The notes: generated from the letters alone by a model not told the origin. Counted from the first letter of the stretch, positions 1-8,863 are shown. The stretch is DNA of 64,000 nucleotides from Burkholderia diffusa (GCF_902499115.1 NZ_CABVPN010000013.1:1-64000), one strand, 5' to 3'. A program made the numbers and translations.

Positions 1-36
1 GAAATACAAAACGCCCGATGCGGTGCATCGGGCGTT
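1..36 (-). terminator. Rho-independent terminator downstream of otsA
   Basis: Bases 10-21 and 25-36 form a perfect 12-bp stem around a 3-base loop. Read on the minus strand the stem is followed by TTTTGTATTTC, a reasonable U-tract. It lies 72 bases beyond the otsA stop codon and so most likely ends the otsBA transcript. Confidence 0.8.
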
Positions 37-108
37 CTAGCGCCTGGATACTGTCAACCTATTCCAGGACTTGACACATCGCGCGGCCTCCGCCGTGCAG
101 CGCGCGGG

Positions 109-1485
109 TTACACGCGCTGCAGGTCGCGCAGGAAGTTGTCGCGCCACACCGACACGTTGTTCTCGCGCAGCTGCGCGATCATGTCCGCATAGCGCGCGC
201 GCCGCTCGGCGAGCGGCATCGTCAGCGCCTGCGACAGTGCATCGGCCATCCCGTCGATGTCGATCGGATTGACGATCAGCGCGCCCGTCAGCTCGCGCGC
301 TGCGCCCGCGAACCGCGACAGCACGAGCACGCCCGGATCGTCCGGATTCTGCGCGGACACGTATTCCTTCGCGACGAGGTTCATGCCGTCGCGCAGCGGC
401 GTCACGAAGCCCACGCGCGCGAGGCGATACAGCGCGGCCAGCACCTGTCGGTCGTACTGGCGGTGAATATAGAGGATCGGCGCCCAGTCGAGCTCCGCGT
501 AGCGGCCATTGATGCGCCCCGACTCCGCTTCGAGCTGCAGGCGGATGTCCTGGTACGCGCGCAGGTCGGCGCGCGTCGACGGCGCGATCTGCAGGAACGA
601 CACGCGGTTGCGGATCGACGCCTGGTGCTCCAGCAGCTTCTCGAACGCGCGGAACCGCTCGACGAGCCCCTTCGAATAATCCAGCCGGTCGACGCTCATG
701 ATCAGCTGGCGCCCGCGCAGCGACATGGCCATGCGCGCGGCCTTGCCGTTCTCGCCGGCCTGCGCGAGCGACGCGATCTCGTCCGGATACACGCCGATCG
801 GATAGGCCGCCGCACGCAGCGTTTTGCCGAACGCGCTGACGCGCACCGTGCGCCCCTCGCGCGCCACTTCGCCGCCGGCCTCGAACTCGATGTAGTCGCA
901 GAACGCGCGCAGGTCCGGCTCGGTCTGAAAGCCGAGCAGGTCGAACGCGCACAGCGACTCGACGAGTTCGTGATGCGGCGGCACGTTGACGAGCACCTGT
1001 GCGGCCGGAAACGGAATGTGCAGGAAAAAGCCGATGCGGTTCTTCACGCCGGCCGCACGAAGCGCACGCGCGAACGGGATCAGGTGATAGTCGTGCACCC
1101 AGATCACGTCGTCGTCCTGCAGCAGCGGCACGAGCTGCTGTGCGAGCCAGACGTTCACGCGGCTGTAGCCTTCGAACTCGTGGCGGTCGTACTGGATCAA
1201 GTCGGCGCGGTAATGAAACGCGGGCCACAGCGTCGCGTTCGAGAAACCTCGGTAGTACTGGTCGTAATCGCGACGTGACAGCCCGACGGTCGCGAACGTC
1301 ACGGGGCCGCGCTCCTCGACCCGGATCTGCGGCGCACCAGACGCGACCACCTCGCCGCTCCAGCCGAACCACATGCCGCCCGTCTCCTTCAGCGCGTCGT
1401 ACACGCCGATCGCGAGGCCGCCCGCCGCCGGCTCGCCTTCCGAAATCGGGGCGACGCGGTTCGAAACGATGATGAGTCGACTCAT
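109..1485 (-). CDS. otsA: Trehalose-6-phosphate synthase OtsA (GT20)
   Basis: 458 aa, the usual length for OtsA. It makes trehalose 6-phosphate from UDP-glucose and glucose 6-phosphate in the cytoplasm. The N-terminus has the family start pattern VSNRVAP followed by a GGLA segment near residues 22-25. HDYHLIPFA (131-139), GFFLHIPFP (152-160) and DRLDYSKGL (266-274) are the family's substrate-binding signatures. The start ATG overlaps the otsB stop by four bases (ATGA), so translation is probably coupled to the phosphatase upstream. Product is expected to serve osmotic and desiccation protection; that role is family knowledge. Confidence 0.95.
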   Translation of the reverse strand: MSRLIIVSNRVAPISEGEPAAGGLAIGVYDALKETGGMWFGWSGEVVASGAPQIRVEERGPVTFATVGLSRRDYDQYYRGFSNATLWPAFHYRADLIQYDRHEFEGYSRVNVWLAQQLVPLLQDDDVIWVHDYHLIPFARALRAAGVKNRIGFFLHIPFPAAQVLVNVPPHHELVESLCAFDLLGFQTEPDLRAFCDYIEFEAGGEVAREGRTVRVSAFGKTLRAAAYPIGVYPDEIASLAQAGENGKAARMAMSLRGRQLIMSVDRLDYSKGLVERFRAFEKLLEHQASIRNRVSFLQIAPSTRADLRAYQDIRLQLEAESGRINGRYAELDWAPILYIHRQYDRQVLAALYRLARVGFVTPLRDGMNLVAKEYVSAQNPDDPGVLVLSRFAGAARELTGALIVNPIDIDGMADALSQALTMPLAERRARYADMIAQLRENNVSVWRDNFLRDLQRV

Positions 1486-2234
1486 GCGCCCTGCTGCTCC
1501 GCGCCAAGCCAGCGGGCGATCTGCTCGTGCAGCGCGTCGACCGAGTCGAGCCGCGCGCGGGCCGACGTCTCGCCCGCGCCGACCTTGATCGACAGGCCGC
1601 CGCGCGCGTTGACCACCGCGAAGCCCTTCTCGTCGGTCAGGTCGTCGCCCGCGAACAGCGGCACGCGGCCCGCGAACGGCGGCTCGTCGAGAAACGCGGC
1701 CAGCGCGCGCCCCTTGTCGACGCCCTTCGGCTTGATCTCGAATACCATCTTGCCGGGTTGCAGCACGTACGCATCCGCATATTCGGCGACGAGGCGCTCG
1801 GCCGCCTCGCGCGCGGCCGGCTCGCGCTCGGGTGCGTTGCGGTAATGCAGCGCGACGGCCGCACCCTTGATTTCGAGCAGCATGCCCGGATGACGGTCGA
1901 CGACGGCCGCGAGCTCGCGCTCGATGCGCAGCAGCCGTTCGTCGTTGAAGCCGATGCGCTGCGTGTCGCCGTTCGCATCGCGACGCTCGGCGCCGTGCAG
2001 GCCTGCGATCGGCAGGTCCGGCATGTTCAGGAACGTGTCGAGATTGTCGATGCCGCGACCCGACACGACGGCGACCGCACCGTGCGTGCGACGCCGCAGT
2101 TCATCGAGCAGCGTCAGCAGCGACGGTGGCACGTGAATGCTGTCGGGCGTCGGCGCCAGCTCGACGAGCGTGCCGTCGAAGTCGAAAAAGAACGCGGTAT
2201 CGGTCAGGGACAGGGAAGCCGGAACGGATTGCAT
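1482..2234 (-). CDS. otsB: Trehalose-6-phosphate phosphatase OtsB (HAD superfamily)
   Basis: 250 aa from the ATG at 2234; an in-frame TTG at 2264 would add ten residues, but neither start has a convincing Shine-Dalgarno, so the ATG is preferred. It dephosphorylates trehalose 6-phosphate to trehalose. HAD motif I DFDGT is at 18-22, a motif-II-like VVSGR follows, and GDDLTDE (about 196-202) supplies the Mg2+-binding acidic residues of motif IV. It is the first gene of the otsBA pair. The 280-base gap to the next, divergently transcribed gene must contain promoters for both; a TAAGAT -10-like hexamer is visible near 2302 on the minus strand but without a good -35. Confidence 0.93.
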   Translation of the reverse strand: MQSVPASLSLTDTAFFFDFDGTLVELAPTPDSIHVPPSLLTLLDELRRRTHGAVAVVSGRGIDNLDTFLNMPDLPIAGLHGAERRDANGDTQRIGFNDERLLRIERELAAVVDRHPGMLLEIKGAAVALHYRNAPEREPAAREAAERLVAEYADAYVLQPGKMVFEIKPKGVDKGRALAAFLDEPPFAGRVPLFAGDDLTDEKGFAVVNARGGLSIKVGAGETSARARLDSVDALHEQIARWLGAEQQGA

Positions 2235-2516
2235 CGATTCGATGGTCTGAGGAGCGGCCTGCAAACGCGGGCCGCCGCTGCGAGAATGGAATTGTGCGCA
2301 TCTTACCGCGCCTGCGTAGCGAGATGGGCGAAACCGGTGGCGGGCGAGCCTCGCGCAGCCATCCGCATCAACTGCGACATATTGCCCCGCTCGCCCATGC
2401 CGTACGGGTTTCGAAAGGACGCAGGCGCAGGAATTGCGCTACAGTCTGCAACCGCCGGCCGCGCGACGCATGGCGCCGCGCCGGCCGACGACCATTCCGT
2501 CCGATCGAGCCCCAGG

Positions 2517-3161
2517 ATGTCGTCTGCCCGTTCCGCGCCGCACCGGCGCCTCTTCAGTCCGACCCGCTTCGTCCGCACGGCCGCGGCGCTGACCGCCGCC
2601 GTCGCGCTCGCCGCATGCACGCACGACGAGCCGAACTGGCACCTGACCAACGTCACGGGCCACCTGCCCGACCTGTCGTTCACGCTCACCGGCGGCGACG
2701 GCCACGCAGTCGACGCGAACGCGTTTCGCGGCCGCGTCGCGCTCGTCTACTTCGGCTATACGCACTGTCCGGACGTCTGCCCCGAAACGATGGCACGGCT
2801 GATGGAAGTGCTCGCGAAGCTCGGCCCGCGGGCGAACGACGTGCGCATCCTGTTCGTCTCGGTCGACCCCGCGCGCGACACGCCGCAGACGATGCAGGCA
2901 TACGTCGCCGCGTTCGACGCCGCGCACGCGCGCGGCCTGACCGGCACCGACAGCCAGATCGAATCGCTCGCGAAGCGCTATCGCGTCGCGTACCAGATGG
3001 AAAAACGCGATCCGTCCGGCGGCTACGAGGTTACGCACAGCTCGGCCGTCTACATCTTCGACGCGAACGGTCGCGCGCGCCTGCTCGCGACTGACCGCGA
3101 TTCACCCGACGCCATCGCCGCCGATGTGCGCCGGATCATCGACACCGCCTCCACCACCTGA
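2517..3161 (+). CDS. SCO1/SenC-family copper-binding lipoprotein
   Basis: 214 aa. It is predicted to deliver copper to, or reduce, the CuA site of cytochrome oxidase on the outer face of the inner membrane. A basic N-terminus and hydrophobic segment end in a lipobox LAAC with Cys34 as lipidation site. The thioredoxin-like domain carries the copper motif CPDVC (Cys84, Cys88) and the third ligand His174 in VTHSSAVYIF. The open frame extends far upstream, but the start at 2517 is the one that gives a proper lipoprotein signal. The next gene, a PCu(A)C chaperone, starts 8 bases downstream, which fits a shared copper-delivery operon. Confidence 0.92.
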   Translation: MSSARSAPHRRLFSPTRFVRTAAALTAAVALAACTHDEPNWHLTNVTGHLPDLSFTLTGGDGHAVDANAFRGRVALVYFGYTHCPDVCPETMARLMEVLAKLGPRANDVRILFVSVDPARDTPQTMQAYVAAFDAAHARGLTGTDSQIESLAKRYRVAYQMEKRDPSGGYEVTHSSAVYIFDANGRARLLATDRDSPDAIAADVRRIIDTASTT

Positions 3162-3169
3162 ACTCCGAC

Positions 3170-3610
3170 ATGAAGACGCCCCTCAAGACGTTCGCCCTCC
3201 TCGCCGCGCTGTGCACCGGCGCGCACGCGTATGCCGCCGGCGCGATCATCGCGCAGAACGCATGGGTGCGCTGGCTGCCGAACAAGCTGCCCGCGGGCGG
3301 CTACGTGACGCTCGTCAACACGGGCGACAAACCGGTCGATCTCGTCGACGTCGACAGCCCCGACTACGGGATGGCGATGCTGCACCAGACCGTGTCGAAC
3401 GGCTCGACGCAGAAGATGGAAATGGTCGACAAGCTGACGATCCCCGCGCGCGGCAAGGTCGACATCGCGCCGGGCGGCTATCACTTCATGCTCGAGGAAC
3501 CCAGGCACACGATCAAGCCCGGCGACACCGTGCGCCTGCGCCTGAAGTTCTCCGATGGCGAGACGGTCGACACGCCGTTCGCCGTGAAGTCGCCGGCCCA
3601 GGCGAAGTGA
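3170..3610 (+). CDS. Periplasmic copper chaperone PCu(A)C (DUF461)
   Basis: 146 aa with a signal peptide (residues 1-22, cleavage after AYA). PCu(A)C proteins bind Cu(I) in the periplasm and pass it to the CuA centre, alone or together with Sco. The metal motif is present in its usual arrangement: a Met/His pair in MLHQTV, Met residues in KMEMVD and YHFML near the end. The gene lies between sco and ctaG with 8- and 10-base gaps, so the three should be co-transcribed. Confidence 0.92.
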   Translation: MKTPLKTFALLAALCTGAHAYAAGAIIAQNAWVRWLPNKLPAGGYVTLVNTGDKPVDLVDVDSPDYGMAMLHQTVSNGSTQKMEMVDKLTIPARGKVDIAPGGYHFMLEEPRHTIKPGDTVRLRLKFSDGETVDTPFAVKSPAQAK

Positions 3611-3620
3611 TGCGCGCGCG

Positions 3621-4493
3621 ATGAACGTCCTGTACTGGCTCGATCCGTGGGAACCGTCGCCGACCGTGGTCATCGCGGTGCTGACGGCCGCCGTGCTGTT
3701 CGCGCGCGGCGTGAAGAAGGCGAAGGTGTCGCCGCTGCGACAGTTCTCGTTCTGGCTCGGGCTGACGGCGCTCTACATCGCGCTGCATACCCGGCTCGAC
3801 TACTTCTTCGAGCACGAATTCTTCATGCACCGTGCGCAGCACCTCGTGCTGCATCACCTCGGGCCGTTCTTCATCGCGCTGGCCTACCCGGGCGCGGCGA
3901 TCCGCGCGGGCATACCGTTTCGCTGGCGGCAGCGCTTCGTGCGCCCCGCGCTCGCGTGGGCGCCCATGCGCGCGACGCTCGACGTGGTGTTCCATCCGGT
4001 CGTCGCGGTCGTGCTGTTCGTCGGGCTGATCTATTTCTGGCTGCTATCGCCGATCCACTTCATCGCGATGCTCGACTGGCGCCTGTATCGCGTGATGAAC
4101 TGGAGCATGGTAATCGACGGGCTGCTGTTCTGGTGGCTCGTCGTCGATCCGCGTCCCGCGCCGCCCGCGCGGCTGTCACCGGGCCGCCGGATCCTGATCG
4201 TCGTCGCGGCGATCCCGCCGCAGATCGCGCTCGGTGCGCTGATCTTCTTCACGCCGCACGAGTTGTATCCGATCTACTCGATCTGCGGACGCGCATTCAC
4301 ATGGCTCAGCCCGCTGCGCGATCAGCAGATCGGCGGCCTGCTGCTTTGGATCCCGGGTTCGATGATGAGCGTGATCGGCGCGCTGATCGCGCTGCGGCAC
4401 TGGCTGCGACTGTCGGCGCGCGGCCGCTTGGTCGACGAACGGGCGGCCGCCCGGCACGCGCAGAACTCGCCGGTGACTCGCGCCGCCCACTGA
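3621..4493 (+). CDS. ctaG: Cytochrome c oxidase assembly factor, caa3-type CtaG family
   Basis: 290 aa integral membrane protein with about seven hydrophobic segments. The conserved histidine-rich stretch HEFFMHRAQHLVLHHL (about residues 65-80) identifies the caa3_CtaG/COG3336 family, which differs from the single-span Cox11-type CtaG. It is thought to help metallate the oxidase. It follows sco and the PCu(A)C gene directly, but no oxidase subunit gene is present in this window, so the cluster serves an oxidase encoded elsewhere. The C-terminal tail after the last span is basic and probably cytoplasmic. Confidence 0.9.
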   Translation: MNVLYWLDPWEPSPTVVIAVLTAAVLFARGVKKAKVSPLRQFSFWLGLTALYIALHTRLDYFFEHEFFMHRAQHLVLHHLGPFFIALAYPGAAIRAGIPFRWRQRFVRPALAWAPMRATLDVVFHPVVAVVLFVGLIYFWLLSPIHFIAMLDWRLYRVMNWSMVIDGLLFWWLVVDPRPAPPARLSPGRRILIVVAAIPPQIALGALIFFTPHELYPIYSICGRAFTWLSPLRDQQIGGLLLWIPGSMMSVIGALIALRHWLRLSARGRLVDERAAARHAQNSPVTRAAH

Positions 4494-4500
4494 CGGCGGG

Positions 4501-4524
4501 GCGCGCGGCGCGTCAGCCGCGCGC
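4501..4524. terminator. GC hairpin between convergent genes
   Basis: A perfect 9-bp GC-only stem (4501-4509 with 4516-4524) with a 6-base loop sits in the 19-base gap between two convergent genes and covers the stop codon of the minus-strand one. It has no T-run on either side, so it is a weak candidate for an intrinsic terminator and may instead protect the 3' ends. Confidence 0.4.
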
Positions 4525-5004
4525 GCTGGTCATCCACACGTGCGGGATGCCGTCCTCGTCGTGCACGTCCGAGCTCGGCGTGAAACCGAATGCCCCATAG
4601 AAGCGCTGCAGATGGGCTTGCGCATGCAGGCTCACCTGCGCATCCGGCCACTGCGCGCGGATGAACTCGAGCGCGCGCGACAGCAACGCGTTGCCGAGGC
4701 CCGCGCCGCGAAACGGCGCGGTCGTCAGCACGCGGCCGATGCGCACGTCAGTGTGCTGCGCATCCGGCAGCAGCACGCGCAGATAGCCGGCGAGGCGGCC
4801 CGCCGGGTCGTACGCGGCCAGGTGCCATGCGGCCTGATCCGCACCGTCGATGTCGCGATACACGCAGTTCTGCTCGACAACGAACACGGCGCTGCGCGCG
4901 TCGAGGATCGAATAGAGTTCACGCGCCGTCAGCGCGTCGAAGGATTTCCAGTGCCAGTCGAGATCGTCGGCGCGCACGGAGGCGGCAGGTGCGGAAGCGT
5001 TCAT
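4513..5004 (-). CDS. GNAT N-acetyltransferase, ElaA-like
   Basis: 163 aa from the ATG at 5004, chosen because AGGA lies six bases upstream; a longer frame to 5097 has no such signal. The order of segments (WHWKSFDALTARELYSIL, then VFVVEQNCVY, then RIGRVLTTAPFRGAGLGNALL) matches ElaA, a GNAT protein of unknown substrate. The acetyl-CoA pyrophosphate loop is RGAGLG. It stands alone, convergent with ctaG and ahead of a pirin gene whose terminator separates them. Confidence 0.85.
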   Translation of the reverse strand: MNASAPAASVRADDLDWHWKSFDALTARELYSILDARSAVFVVEQNCVYRDIDGADQAAWHLAAYDPAGRLAGYLRVLLPDAQHTDVRIGRVLTTAPFRGAGLGNALLSRALEFIRAQWPDAQVSLHAQAHLQRFYGAFGFTPSSDVHDEDGIPHVWMTSARG

Positions 5005-5098
5005 GGTCGGTCCTGAATCAAGCGCGCCGGCCGGCGCGCAGCAACCGATGATTATGCCTCGAAGCGCACGCGGCACGCGTGCCGCCGCGCCGCGCATG

Positions 5099-5124
5099 AA
5101 AAAAAGCCCCGCATTGCGCGGGGC
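5099..5124 (-). terminator. Rho-independent terminator of the pirin gene
   Basis: Stem GCCCCGC (5106-5112) with GCGGGGC (5118-5124) around a 5-base loop, followed on the minus strand by an unbroken run of eight T. It begins seven bases beyond the pirin stop codon. Confidence 0.9.
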
Positions 5125-5131
5125 CTGTCCG

Positions 5132-5998
5132 TCACACCGGCATCTGGCCGAAGCGGCCGCTGTTGAAATCGTCGATCGCGGTCCGGATTTCCTCTTGCGA
5201 GTTCATCACGAACGGCCCGTAACCGACGACCGGCTCATCGATCGGCTCGCCGCTCAGAATCAGCAGCTTGGCATCGCCGTTCGCTTCGATCTCGACGTCG
5301 CGGCCGTCGCGGCTCAGTTGCACGAACTGCGCTTCGCGGGCGACCGTCTCGCCGTTCACCAGCAATGTCCCGCTCAGCACGACCACCGCGAGCGTCCGCC
5401 CTTCGGCGATCGGGAACCGAGCACGGCCGCCTGCTGCAAGCCGCACGTCCCACACATCGATCGGCGTGTGCGTGCGGGCCGGGCCGCGCCGCCCGTCGAA
5501 CTCGCCCGCGATGATCCGCGCTCGACCTGCGCCGTCCGGCAATTCGACCACCGGGATGTCCGCGTTCAGAAGCGTCTGATAACCGGGCGCACCCATCTTG
5601 TCGGCCGCGGGCAGGTTCACCCACAGCTGCACCATCTCGAGCGGGCCGCCACGCTTCGTGAACGCTTCCGAGTGAAATTCCTCGTGCAGGATCCCGCTCG
5701 CGGCCGTCATCCACTGCACGTCGCCCGGGCCGATCACGCCGCCCGCGCCGGTCGAGTCGCGGTGTGCGACTTCGCCGTCATAGACGATCGTCACCGTTTC
5801 GAACCCGCGGTGCGGGTGCTGTCCCACCCCGCGCGGCGCCGAAGCCGGCTCGAAGTTCGCAGGACCGGCGTAGTCGAGCAGCAGGAACGGGCTCAGATGT
5901 GCGCCGTGAGACTGATAGCTGAACATCGACCGCACCGGGAAACCGTCGCCGACCCAATGACCGCGCGGCGCACTGTACACACCCTGGATCTTCTTCAT
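5132..5998 (-). CDS. Pirin family protein (bicupin; quercetinase-like)
   Basis: 288 aa from the ATG at 5998, which has AGAAGG four bases upstream; frames reaching 6085 start with TTG and lack such a site. Pirins are metal-binding bicupins; some show quercetin 2,3-dioxygenase activity or bind regulatory proteins. The N-terminal cupin has the four metal ligands: two His in QHPHRGFET, and His/Glu in GILHEEFHSE. The C-terminal cupin is present but without an obvious metal set, as is usual. It is divergent from a LysR regulator with 110 bases between the two starts, a layout typical of a LysR gene and its target. Substrate unknown. Confidence 0.9.
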   Translation of the reverse strand: MKKIQGVYSAPRGHWVGDGFPVRSMFSYQSHGAHLSPFLLLDYAGPANFEPASAPRGVGQHPHRGFETVTIVYDGEVAHRDSTGAGGVIGPGDVQWMTAASGILHEEFHSEAFTKRGGPLEMVQLWVNLPAADKMGAPGYQTLLNADIPVVELPDGAGRARIIAGEFDGRRGPARTHTPIDVWDVRLAAGGRARFPIAEGRTLAVVVLSGTLLVNGETVAREAQFVQLSRDGRDVEIEANGDAKLLILSGEPIDEPVVGYGPFVMNSQEEIRTAIDDFNSGRFGQMPV

Positions 5999-6108
5999 TT
6001 GCCTTCTCCGAATTGCGGCGAAACACGTGTTTCGCATCCTGAGAAGGAATATAGAGGTGGAACGATCGATGCGGTAGACTGCCAAAATCGCACTCAGCGT
6101 TCTATTTC

Positions 6109-7026
6109 ATGAACGATAACGAACGGGATCTGAACGATCTCTATTACTTCGTGCAGGTGGTCGAGCACGGCGGCTTCGCACCGGCAGGACGCGCGCTGAA
6201 CATGCCGAAATCGAAGCTGAGCCGCCGCATCGCGCTGCTTGAAGCGCGGCTCGGAATGCGGCTGATCCAGCGCTCGACACGCCGCTTCACTGTCACCGAC
6301 GTCGGCCAGACCTATTACGCGCATTGTCGCGCGATGCTCGTCGAAGCGGACGCCGCCGACGAGGCGATCGCGCTGCTGCACGAGGAGCCGCGCGGCATCG
6401 TGCGGGTCAGTTGCCCGGTCGTGCTGCTCGATTCGCTGGTCGGCGCGATGATCGCCGCGTTCATGGTCACGTGCCCGCGCGTCGAGATTCATCTCGAAGC
6501 GACCAACCGGCGCGTCGACGTCGTCGGCGAAGGGATCGACGTCGCGATTCGCGTGCGCCCGCCGCCGCTCGAGGACAGCGATCTCGCATTGCGCGTGCTG
6601 GCCGAGCGCGGGCAGTGTCTCGTCGCGAGCCCCGCGTTGCTGCGCGAGCGCGGCGTGCCGGCCGTCCCCGCAGACCTGACCCGCTTGCCGAGCCTCGATC
6701 ACGGCGTGCCGCAGGCCGCGCACGTATGGCGGCTGCGCGGCCCCGACGGCGCGCAGGCGGAAATCCATCACCAGCCGCGGCTCGTGACGGGCGGCATGCT
6801 CGCACTACGTGCGGCGGCCGTCGCGGGCGTCGGCATCGTGCAGTTGCCGACGATGATGGTGCGCGACGAAGTCGCGCGCGGCGAACTGGCGACCGTGCTG
6901 CCGGACTGGGCACCGCGGCGCGAAATCGTGCACGCGGTGTTCGCGTCGCGGCGCGGGCTGCTGCCCGCGGTGCGCGCCCTGCTCGATTTCCTGGCCGAGC
7001 GGTTCGCCGAGCTCGAACCTGATTGA
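6109..7026 (+). CDS. LysR-family transcriptional regulator
   Basis: 305 aa, standard LysR length. The N-terminal winged helix-turn-helix (about residues 7-65) contains the family signature FAPAGRALNMPKSKLSRRI, with the recognition helix rich in Ser/Lys. The rest is the periplasmic-binding-like effector domain; its ligand cannot be read from sequence. It is transcribed away from the pirin gene, so the 110-base intergenic region probably contains its binding site and both promoters. Regulation of the pirin gene is inferred from position only. Confidence 0.9.
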   Translation: MNDNERDLNDLYYFVQVVEHGGFAPAGRALNMPKSKLSRRIALLEARLGMRLIQRSTRRFTVTDVGQTYYAHCRAMLVEADAADEAIALLHEEPRGIVRVSCPVVLLDSLVGAMIAAFMVTCPRVEIHLEATNRRVDVVGEGIDVAIRVRPPPLEDSDLALRVLAERGQCLVASPALLRERGVPAVPADLTRLPSLDHGVPQAAHVWRLRGPDGAQAEIHHQPRLVTGGMLALRAAAVAGVGIVQLPTMMVRDEVARGELATVLPDWAPRREIVHAVFASRRGLLPAVRALLDFLAERFAELEPD

Positions 7027-7159
7027 GCGACGGCGCTGCGCGTTCACCAGGGCGCCCGCGAACCACGCGCTGCAAACGAGCCGCGCGTGCCGTAGACTGC
7101 GGGACGCGCATCGCGCTTTTCACAATCCCGCTGCCCACAACCCTTTTCGCATTTCAGCC

Positions 7160-7663
7160 ATGTTCACGCTGTCCACCGCCCCTCACGCCTCCAAGGCCGA
7201 ACTCTATGCGACGCTCGTCGAGCAGGCACGCGCGCTCGTCGAAACGGAACGCAACCTGACCGCGAACGCCGCGAACTTCTCCGCGCTCGTCTATCACTCG
7301 CTCGACCGCCTGAACTGGGCCGGCTTCTATTTCTTCGACGGGACTGAACTCGTGGTCGGCCCGTTCCAGGGCAAGCCCGCGTGCGTGCGGATCGCGCTCG
7401 GCAAGGGCGTGTGCGGCACGGCCGCGCAGACCCGCGAGACGCAGGTCGTGCGCGACGTGCACGAATTCCCCGGCCATATCGCCTGCGATGCCGCGTCGGA
7501 ATCGGAAATCGTCGTGCCGCTGGTGGCCGCCGACGGCACGCTGATCGGTGTGTGGGACGTCGACAGCCCCGTTGCCGCACGTTTCGATGACGAGGACCGC
7601 AACGGAATGGAAGCGCTGTGCCGCGTATTCGTCGAGCACGCATGGCAGAAGGCGCGCGGTTGA
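7160..7663 (+). CDS. msrC: GAF-domain free methionine-(R)-sulfoxide reductase (fRMsr)
   Basis: 167 aa, a single GAF domain. The enzyme reduces free methionine-R-sulfoxide with thioredoxin as donor. The three cysteines used in catalysis are all present: Cys75 in PACVRI, Cys85 in GVCGTA and Cys109 in HIACDA. Their spacing (10 and 24 residues) is identical to Cys84, Cys94 and Cys118 of the E. coli enzyme. It is a single gene with its own terminator, facing a methionine aminopeptidase gene. The start has no strong ribosome-binding site. Confidence 0.92.
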   Translation: MFTLSTAPHASKAELYATLVEQARALVETERNLTANAANFSALVYHSLDRLNWAGFYFFDGTELVVGPFQGKPACVRIALGKGVCGTAAQTRETQVVRDVHEFPGHIACDAASESEIVVPLVAADGTLIGVWDVDSPVAARFDDEDRNGMEALCRVFVEHAWQKARG

Positions 7664-7743
7664 GCCCCGGTTGAGCCGCGTGGCGCTGCGGGTCGCGGCG
7701 GTGGAGACGATCATCTGCTGATCGCGCCGCGCGACTCCAAATG

Positions 7744-7771
7744 AAAAGGGCCCCATGACGGGGCCCTTTTT
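7744..7771. terminator. Bidirectional Rho-independent terminator
   Basis: An 11-bp stem (7744-7754 with 7760-7770) whose outer four pairs are A-T, giving a T-run on both strands. It separates the convergent msrC and methionine aminopeptidase genes. Confidence 0.9.
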
Positions 7772-7802
7772 CATTGCGCCGCTGCGTGAGGCACGCCGCG
7801 CG

Positions 7803-8609
7803 TCAGGCCGCGTGCGTGCCGGACAGCGCCGCGAACGCCGGCGGCCTCACATCGTCCGACAGGATCTCGAAGCCCTGCTCCGTCACGACGACCATGTGCT
7901 CCCATTGGGCGGATAGCGAATGGTCCTTGGTGACGACCGTCCAGCCGTCGGCCAGCACGCGCGTATCGCGCTTGCCCGCGTTCAGCATCGGCTCGATCGT
8001 GAAGATCATCCCCGGCCGCAGCGGCACGCCGGTACCCGGGCGGCCGTAGTGCAGCACCTGAGGCTCGTCGTGATATACGTCGCCGATCCCGTGCCCGCAA
8101 TACTCGCGAACCACGCTGAACCCTTCTCGATGTGCGACCTGCTGGATCGCGTAGCCGACGTCGCCGAGCGTCGCGCCCGGACGAACCGCGCGGATGCCCG
8201 CATGCATCGCCTCGTAGGTCGTCGCGACGAGGCGCCGCGCCAGTTCGCCCGGCTCGCCGACGAAGTACATGCGGCTCGTGTCGCCGAACCAGCCGTCCTT
8301 GATCACCGCGATGTCGAGATTCACGATGTCGCCGTCGCGCATCGGCCGCGACGACGGAATGCCGTGACAGACCACGTGATTGACCGACGTGCACAGGGTT
8401 TTCGGATACCCGTGGTAGCCGATGTTCGCCGGGATCGCGCGGAGCTCGTCAACGATGTATTCGCGGCAGCGCGCATCCAGCTCGTCGGTGGTGACGCCCG
8501 GCTTCACGTGCTCGGTGATCATCGTCAGCACCTGGGACGCGAGCTTCGCGGCCTCGCGCGACCTGGCGATTTCCGCGGCACCGCGGATCGGGATTTCGCG
8601 TCTTGCCAT
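7803..8609 (-). CDS. Methionine aminopeptidase, type I (probable second copy)
   Basis: 268 aa from the ATG at 8609. It removes the initiator methionine from nascent proteins. All five metal ligands are recognisable: Asp in NLDIAVIKDG, Asp in FGDTSRM, His in YCGHGIG, Glu in FTIEPML and Glu in WEHMVVV. The housekeeping map gene of this group normally lies beside rpsB, which is absent here, so this is probably a paralogue. Its ATG overlaps the stop codon of the ParD-like gene (TGATG; an in-frame GTG would give a four-base overlap), so translation is coupled. Pairing of MetAP with a ParD-like protein is unusual; see findings. Confidence 0.92.
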   Translation of the reverse strand: MARREIPIRGAAEIARSREAAKLASQVLTMITEHVKPGVTTDELDARCREYIVDELRAIPANIGYHGYPKTLCTSVNHVVCHGIPSSRPMRDGDIVNLDIAVIKDGWFGDTSRMYFVGEPGELARRLVATTYEAMHAGIRAVRPGATLGDVGYAIQQVAHREGFSVVREYCGHGIGDVYHDEPQVLHYGRPGTGVPLRPGMIFTIEPMLNAGKRDTRVLADGWTVVTKDHSLSAQWEHMVVVTEQGFEILSDDVRPPAFAALSGTHAA

Positions 8610-8845
8610 CACGCCACCTGCTCGATGCCGTGGGCGACCGACTCTGTCGGTCGGGCATCGCCGCCGCGCGCTTCGGTCTCGATCAGCATCCGGCAGATAT
8701 CGCCGTAGGACAGTGACGGATTGAGCTCCGCCAGCATCCCGACGCGCAGCCAGTGCTCCGCCTGTGCATTGATCGAACGGCTCAGCGCGGTGCTGGTCGA
8801 GCGCAGCCGTTCGTGCATGTGCTCGGATATCTTGATGATTCCCAT
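8609..8845 (-). CDS. ParD-like antitoxin-family protein (PF11903-like)
   Basis: 78 aa. The N-terminal third resembles a ribbon-helix-helix DNA-binding unit: a short strand MGIIKISEHMHERLR followed by helix residues STALSRSINAQAEHWLRVG. The family is called ParD-like because it looks like the antitoxin of ParDE systems, but the downstream partner here is a methionine aminopeptidase and no ParE/RelE toxin frame is visible within 1 kb on either strand. AGAGA three bases before the ATG is the only ribosome-binding candidate. The upstream region is unusually AT-rich and holds an inverted repeat suited to a ribbon-helix-helix dimer. Family call is by resemblance. Confidence 0.75.
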   Translation of the reverse strand: MGIIKISEHMHERLRSTSTALSRSINAQAEHWLRVGMLAELNPSLSYGDICRMLIETEARGGDARPTESVAHGIEQVA

Positions 8846-8863
8846 ATGTCTCTAATTAAACGA

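Noticed and set aside
1527..2516. Upstream extension of the Sco protein to 544 codons
   Set aside because: The extension overlaps otsB on the other strand and would bury the lipoprotein signal; the start at 2517 restores it.
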